DNA from: Candidatus Anderseniibacteriota bacterium
GTDB lineage: Bacteria; Patescibacteriota; Andersenbacteria; UBA10190
NCBI GenBank assembly: GCA_003229735.1
Contig: QIFI01000118.1
Coordinates: 1-7,364, forward strand
DNA: 7,364 nt
Direction: 5' to 3'
In this document: piece after piece, positions 5,958 to 7,364 of the stretch
Position numbering within the stretch: position 1 is the stretch's first letter
How the letters are laid out: every line of letters starts with the position of its first letter
Program-made: the position numbers and the translations under genes
Notes under the pieces: model-generated
What the model saw: the letters and a program-made list of their open reading frames with translations, nothing else
The model's database searches: none
Told to the model about the DNA's origin: nothing

Positions 5958-6019
5958 TTTGTTTTGATGTATCTGGAATGATGGGGCGGCTGTCCCCTAC
6001 TATCGAGCTGATCCAGGGT

Positions 6020-6238
6020 TCAGACCAGGAGGAAGTTAAAGATGGCGGCCAGGAGGGTGACAAAAAACATAAACATAACCAGGCGGATGATTCGCCACTT
6101 GAGCGGTTCCTGAATAGCATTATCACCCACGGATCGGGAAAAAATGACACTCATGCGGATCATGGCGGCGGTGCTGACGAAAATAATCAGGACAAAGACG
6201 GCGTTGATGACGAGAATTAAGTCTAAGGGCAGGAGCAT
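6020..6238 (-). CDS. Small two-helix membrane protein, hypothetical
   Basis: The protein has 72 aa. Two hydrophobic helices (about 5-28 and 50-71) flank a polar loop (SRSVGDNAIQEPLKWR, 35-50), predicted as a helical hairpin in the membrane. Third codon positions are rich in C and G (runs of GTC, ATC, GCC, CTC, CTG), which favours this strand over the overlapping + strand reading of 80 codons (5978-6220), a hydrophilic D/K/H-rich sequence of the kind produced opposite hydrophobic genes. No Shine-Dalgarno site precedes the ATG at 6238 (TTCCCTC lies there), and I see no clear promoter in the AT-rich repeat upstream. Translation may be weak, leaderless, or start elsewhere. Family unknown. Confidence 0.5.
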   Translation of the reverse strand: MLLPLDLILVINAVFVLIIFVSTAAMIRMSVIFSRSVGDNAIQEPLKWRIIRLVMFMFFVTLLAAIFNFLLV

Positions 6239-6243
6239 GAGGG

Positions 6244-6299
6244 AATTTTTAATTTTTACTTCTTAATTTTTATTGAATATTTAATGACTAATGATCAAT
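6244..6299. repeat. AT-rich heptanucleotide-period repeat
   Basis: Eight consecutive units of seven can be laid out: AATTTTT, AATTTTT, ACTTCTT, AATTTTT, ATTGAAT, ATTTAAT, GACTAAT, GATCAAT. The first four and last two are clearly related; the middle ones are weaker. It occupies the space just upstream of the 72-aa gene and abuts the C/G-rich repeat at 6315. Confidence 0.5.
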
Positions 6300-6314
6300 G
6301 CGCGGCGGCTACGC

Positions 6315-6380
6315 CCCTCCAATCCCCGCCTTCTCCACGCTAATACAGCGTGCAAGGCCCGAGGGGGGGGAGAAGGGACG
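6315..6380. repeat. C/G-rich hairpin repeat, copy 4, with extra nested palindrome
   Basis: The lead CCCTCCAATCCCCGCC matches copy 2. The arms CCTTCTCC (6329-6336) and GGAGAAGG (6369-6376) are those of copy 2, but the loop is 32 bases and carries its own hairpin, CACGCT/AGCGTG (6336-6341, 6347-6352), sharing base 6336 with the outer arm. From here to 6590 the sequence holds no gene I can support. Confidence 0.6.
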
Positions 6381-6591
6381 GTGGTGGCGTGCCTCCTTCA
6401 GCCTTTGTTCTTTGAGGTATGGCTGGCAGGCGTGAATTCTGTGATGTATGTTTGTTTTGTATTATCATGGCTAAATTGTTGGATGGTCTTTGATGTCCAG
6501 TCGGATGATCGGCTGGCCTAATACCATTACATGTTAATTATACCACTTAACTAATATGAATTTAGTATTATGTTTAGCTCTAGTTTTGGCC

Positions 6592-6600
6592 TGTGGATAA
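6592..6600 (-). other. Single DnaA-box-like 9-mer
   Basis: TGTGGATAA is the exact complement of TTATCCACA, the high-affinity DnaA box of Escherichia coli. The 50 bases to its left are AT-rich. There is only one perfect box and it touches the pilin terminator stem, so chance is the simplest explanation. Confidence 0.2.
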
Positions 6601-6634
6601 ATAAAACAACTGGCCGAGCCAGTTGTTTTATTTA
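6598..6634. terminator. Intrinsic terminator of the pilin gene, usable from both strands
   Basis: A perfect 17-bp stem (6598-6614 with 6618-6634, loop CGA) contains TAAATAAAACAACTGGC. On the - strand it starts 20 bases after the pilin stop codon. The arms end in TTTTATTTA in both directions, so either strand has a T-rich 3' side. Confidence 0.88.
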
Positions 6635-6653
6635 GAACAGTTCTAAGTTACTG

Positions 6654-7040
6654 CTAGACGCCTGGTATGTTGGCAATAATGAAGTTGACGACCACGGCCG
6701 ATAAGGCAATGACGATGACTCCAATAAGGGCATACAAGACAGTGTTCTTGGCGGCGGCGGCGGCATCTTCGTCGCCCTGGGAAGTGATGTAACGCACGCC
6801 ACCGATGACGACAAAGATAGCGGCGATTAAGGCGGCCAGGGCCAGAAGGGCGTTAACGATGCCGGTGATGGCGGGGATTAACTGGGTGTTGGCGGTGCCT
6901 CTGAAAGGATCTTGTTGACTGAAGCCGTCCGCTGGACCAGAAAGAGGATCCTGCTGCGCGCCTTGCGCCAGAGCCGTGGCTGGTACGGTCATAACCAAGG
7001 CGGTTACTGCCAGAGCGCTTAATACTTTTTTGATATTCAC
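6654..7040 (-). CDS. Type IV secretion system pilin-like protein (VirB2/TrbC-like)
   Basis: The protein has 128 aa. The start is a GTG at 7040, preceded after 7 bases by AAGGAGGTGA (7048-7057), a full-length anti-Shine-Dalgarno match. A Sec signal peptide (MNIKKVLSALAVTALVMTVPATALA, cut before Gln26) is followed by a polar stretch with a duplicated motif (QQDPLSG at 29-35, QQDPFRG at 42-48). Two hydrophobic helices (about 57-84 and 99-123) are joined by TSQGDEDAAAAAKN. Signal peptide, two helices and a YITSQGD-type loop are the pattern of T4SS pilin proteins widespread in Patescibacteria, where they are often encoded alone. VirB2-like pilins build conjugative or surface pili from the outer face of the membrane. 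No other secretion gene lies in the window. It has its own promoter and terminator, so it is probably monocistronic and well expressed. Confidence 0.85.
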   Translation of the reverse strand: MNIKKVLSALAVTALVMTVPATALAQGAQQDPLSGPADGFSQQDPFRGTANTQLIPAITGIVNALLALAALIAAIFVVIGGVRYITSQGDEDAAAAAKNTVLYALIGVIVIALSAVVVNFIIANIPGV

Positions 7041-7094
7041 GTGCTTCTCACCTCCTTCTTGATTTTATTTGTCTGCTTAACAGCTGGTACCATG

Positions 7095-7130
7095 ACAAAT
7101 TAATTTTACTTAGTACCAAAAATAATTTGT
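7095..7130. promoter_or_regulatory. Inverted repeat in the pilin mRNA leader
   Basis: ACAAATTA (7095-7102) and TAATTTGT (7123-7130) form a perfect 8-bp inverted repeat with a 20-base spacer. A second, interleaved pair, GGTAC (7086-7090) and GTACC (7113-7117), cannot form at the same time as the first. Both are in the predicted 5' leader of the pilin gene, which would allow an operator or two alternative RNA folds. Confidence 0.35.
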
Positions 7131-7144
7131 AACGGCACAAGTTT

Positions 7145-7174
7145 ATTGTAGCATAAATTTCTGGGATTTCTTAA
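7145..7174 (-). promoter_or_regulatory. Extended -10 promoter for the pilin gene
   Basis: On the - strand TGCTACAAT gives an extended -10 (TACAAT at 7145-7150, TG at 7152-7153). TTAAGA (7169-7174) is a weak -35 at an 18-base spacing. Transcription would start near 7138 and give a leader of about 98 bases before the GTG. Confidence 0.6.
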
Positions 7175-7250
7175 TTCTGCTTTTTTAAATCGCTCACATA
7201 TAAAGTATAAAGAGAAGGACTGGGGATGAGAAGTCGTTGCTCTAACCAAA

Positions 7251-7307
7251 ACCCCACCTCTCACCCTACCCTACCCTCTCCCCCATCGAGGGGAGAGGGG
7301 ACGCGCG
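7251..7307. repeat. C/G-rich hairpin repeat, copy 5
   Basis: CCCTCTCCCC (7274-7283) pairs perfectly with GGGGAGAGGG (7290-7299) around CATCGA. A lead of CACCTCTCACCCTACCCTA and a tail GGACGCGCG give the same organisation as copy 2. It lies between the pilin promoter and the terminator at the right edge. There is otherwise nothing I can support from 7175 to 7347. Confidence 0.65.
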
Positions 7308-7347
7308 ATCTGTGAGTGGTTATGATGAGGGTTGAGATAAATAAAAG

Positions 7348-7364
7348 ACCCGGCCTCGCCGGGT
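7348..7364 (-). terminator. Intrinsic terminator of a gene beyond the right edge
   Basis: ACCCGGC (7348-7354) pairs with GCCGGGT (7358-7364) around CTC. On the - strand the stem is followed by CTTTTATTTATC, a usable T-tract, so it would end a leftward transcript entering from outside. The + strand side is cut off by the window end. Confidence 0.7.

Noticed and set aside
5593..6150. 185-codon - strand frame crossing the end of the SPFH partner gene
   Set aside because: It covers the operon terminator and the antisense of two better-supported genes; the composition is that of a shadow frame.
6291..6521. 76-codon + strand frame ending MYVCFVLSWLNCWMVFDVQSDDRLA
   Set aside because: Its start lies in the AT repeat and its first half is repeat 4. 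The hydrophobic end could be a gene remnant, but there is no ribosome site or recognisable family.

Overview
The window looks like bacterial chromosome, most likely from a Patescibacteria (CPR) lineage. This is an inference. It rests on a small secreted pilin of the type IV secretion pilin kind that is common in that group, a tRNA gene with no encoded CCA, strong Shine-Dalgarno sites, and several proteins with no recognisable family. TGA is used as a stop in at least three genes, so this is not one of the CPR lineages that read UGA as glycine. No mobile element, CRISPR array or phage gene was seen.

Layout. (1) 1-1978: the tail of a hydrophobic protein on the + strand, then a convergent gene on the - strand for a 496-aa single-pass membrane protein of unknown function (125-1615). 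A divergent intergenic region follows, with a good - strand promoter, a possible + strand promoter sharing the same -35 palindrome, and three C/G-rich hairpin repeats. (2) 1979-3615: a divergent GT4-like glycosyltransferase gene, a long stable hairpin, tRNA-Leu(UAG), and heptanucleotide tandem repeats on both sides of the tRNA. (3) 3616-5957: a two-gene operon with consensus-like promoter and intrinsic terminator, encoding an SPFH/band-7 (stomatin/prohibitin-like) membrane protein and a 3-TM protein with a large unrecognised soluble domain. (4) 5958-7364: two small - strand membrane-protein genes, namely a 72-aa two-helix protein and a 128-aa secreted pilin with its own promoter and terminator. 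They are separated by AT-rich heptad repeats and another C/G-rich hairpin repeat. The right edge carries one more such repeat and a terminator for a gene outside the window.

How it fits together. Nearly every protein here is predicted to act in or at the membrane: the SPFH scaffold and its partner, the anchored 496-aa protein, the pilin, the 72-aa protein and possibly the glycosyltransferase. Only the SPFH pair is clearly co-transcribed. The most distinctive points are the SPFH operon whose partner does not look like the usual NfeD, the glycosyltransferase lacking the usual EX7E glutamates, and the density of two intergenic repeat classes (C/G-rich hairpins and 7-nt-period repeats) that also supply gene ends and leader sequence.
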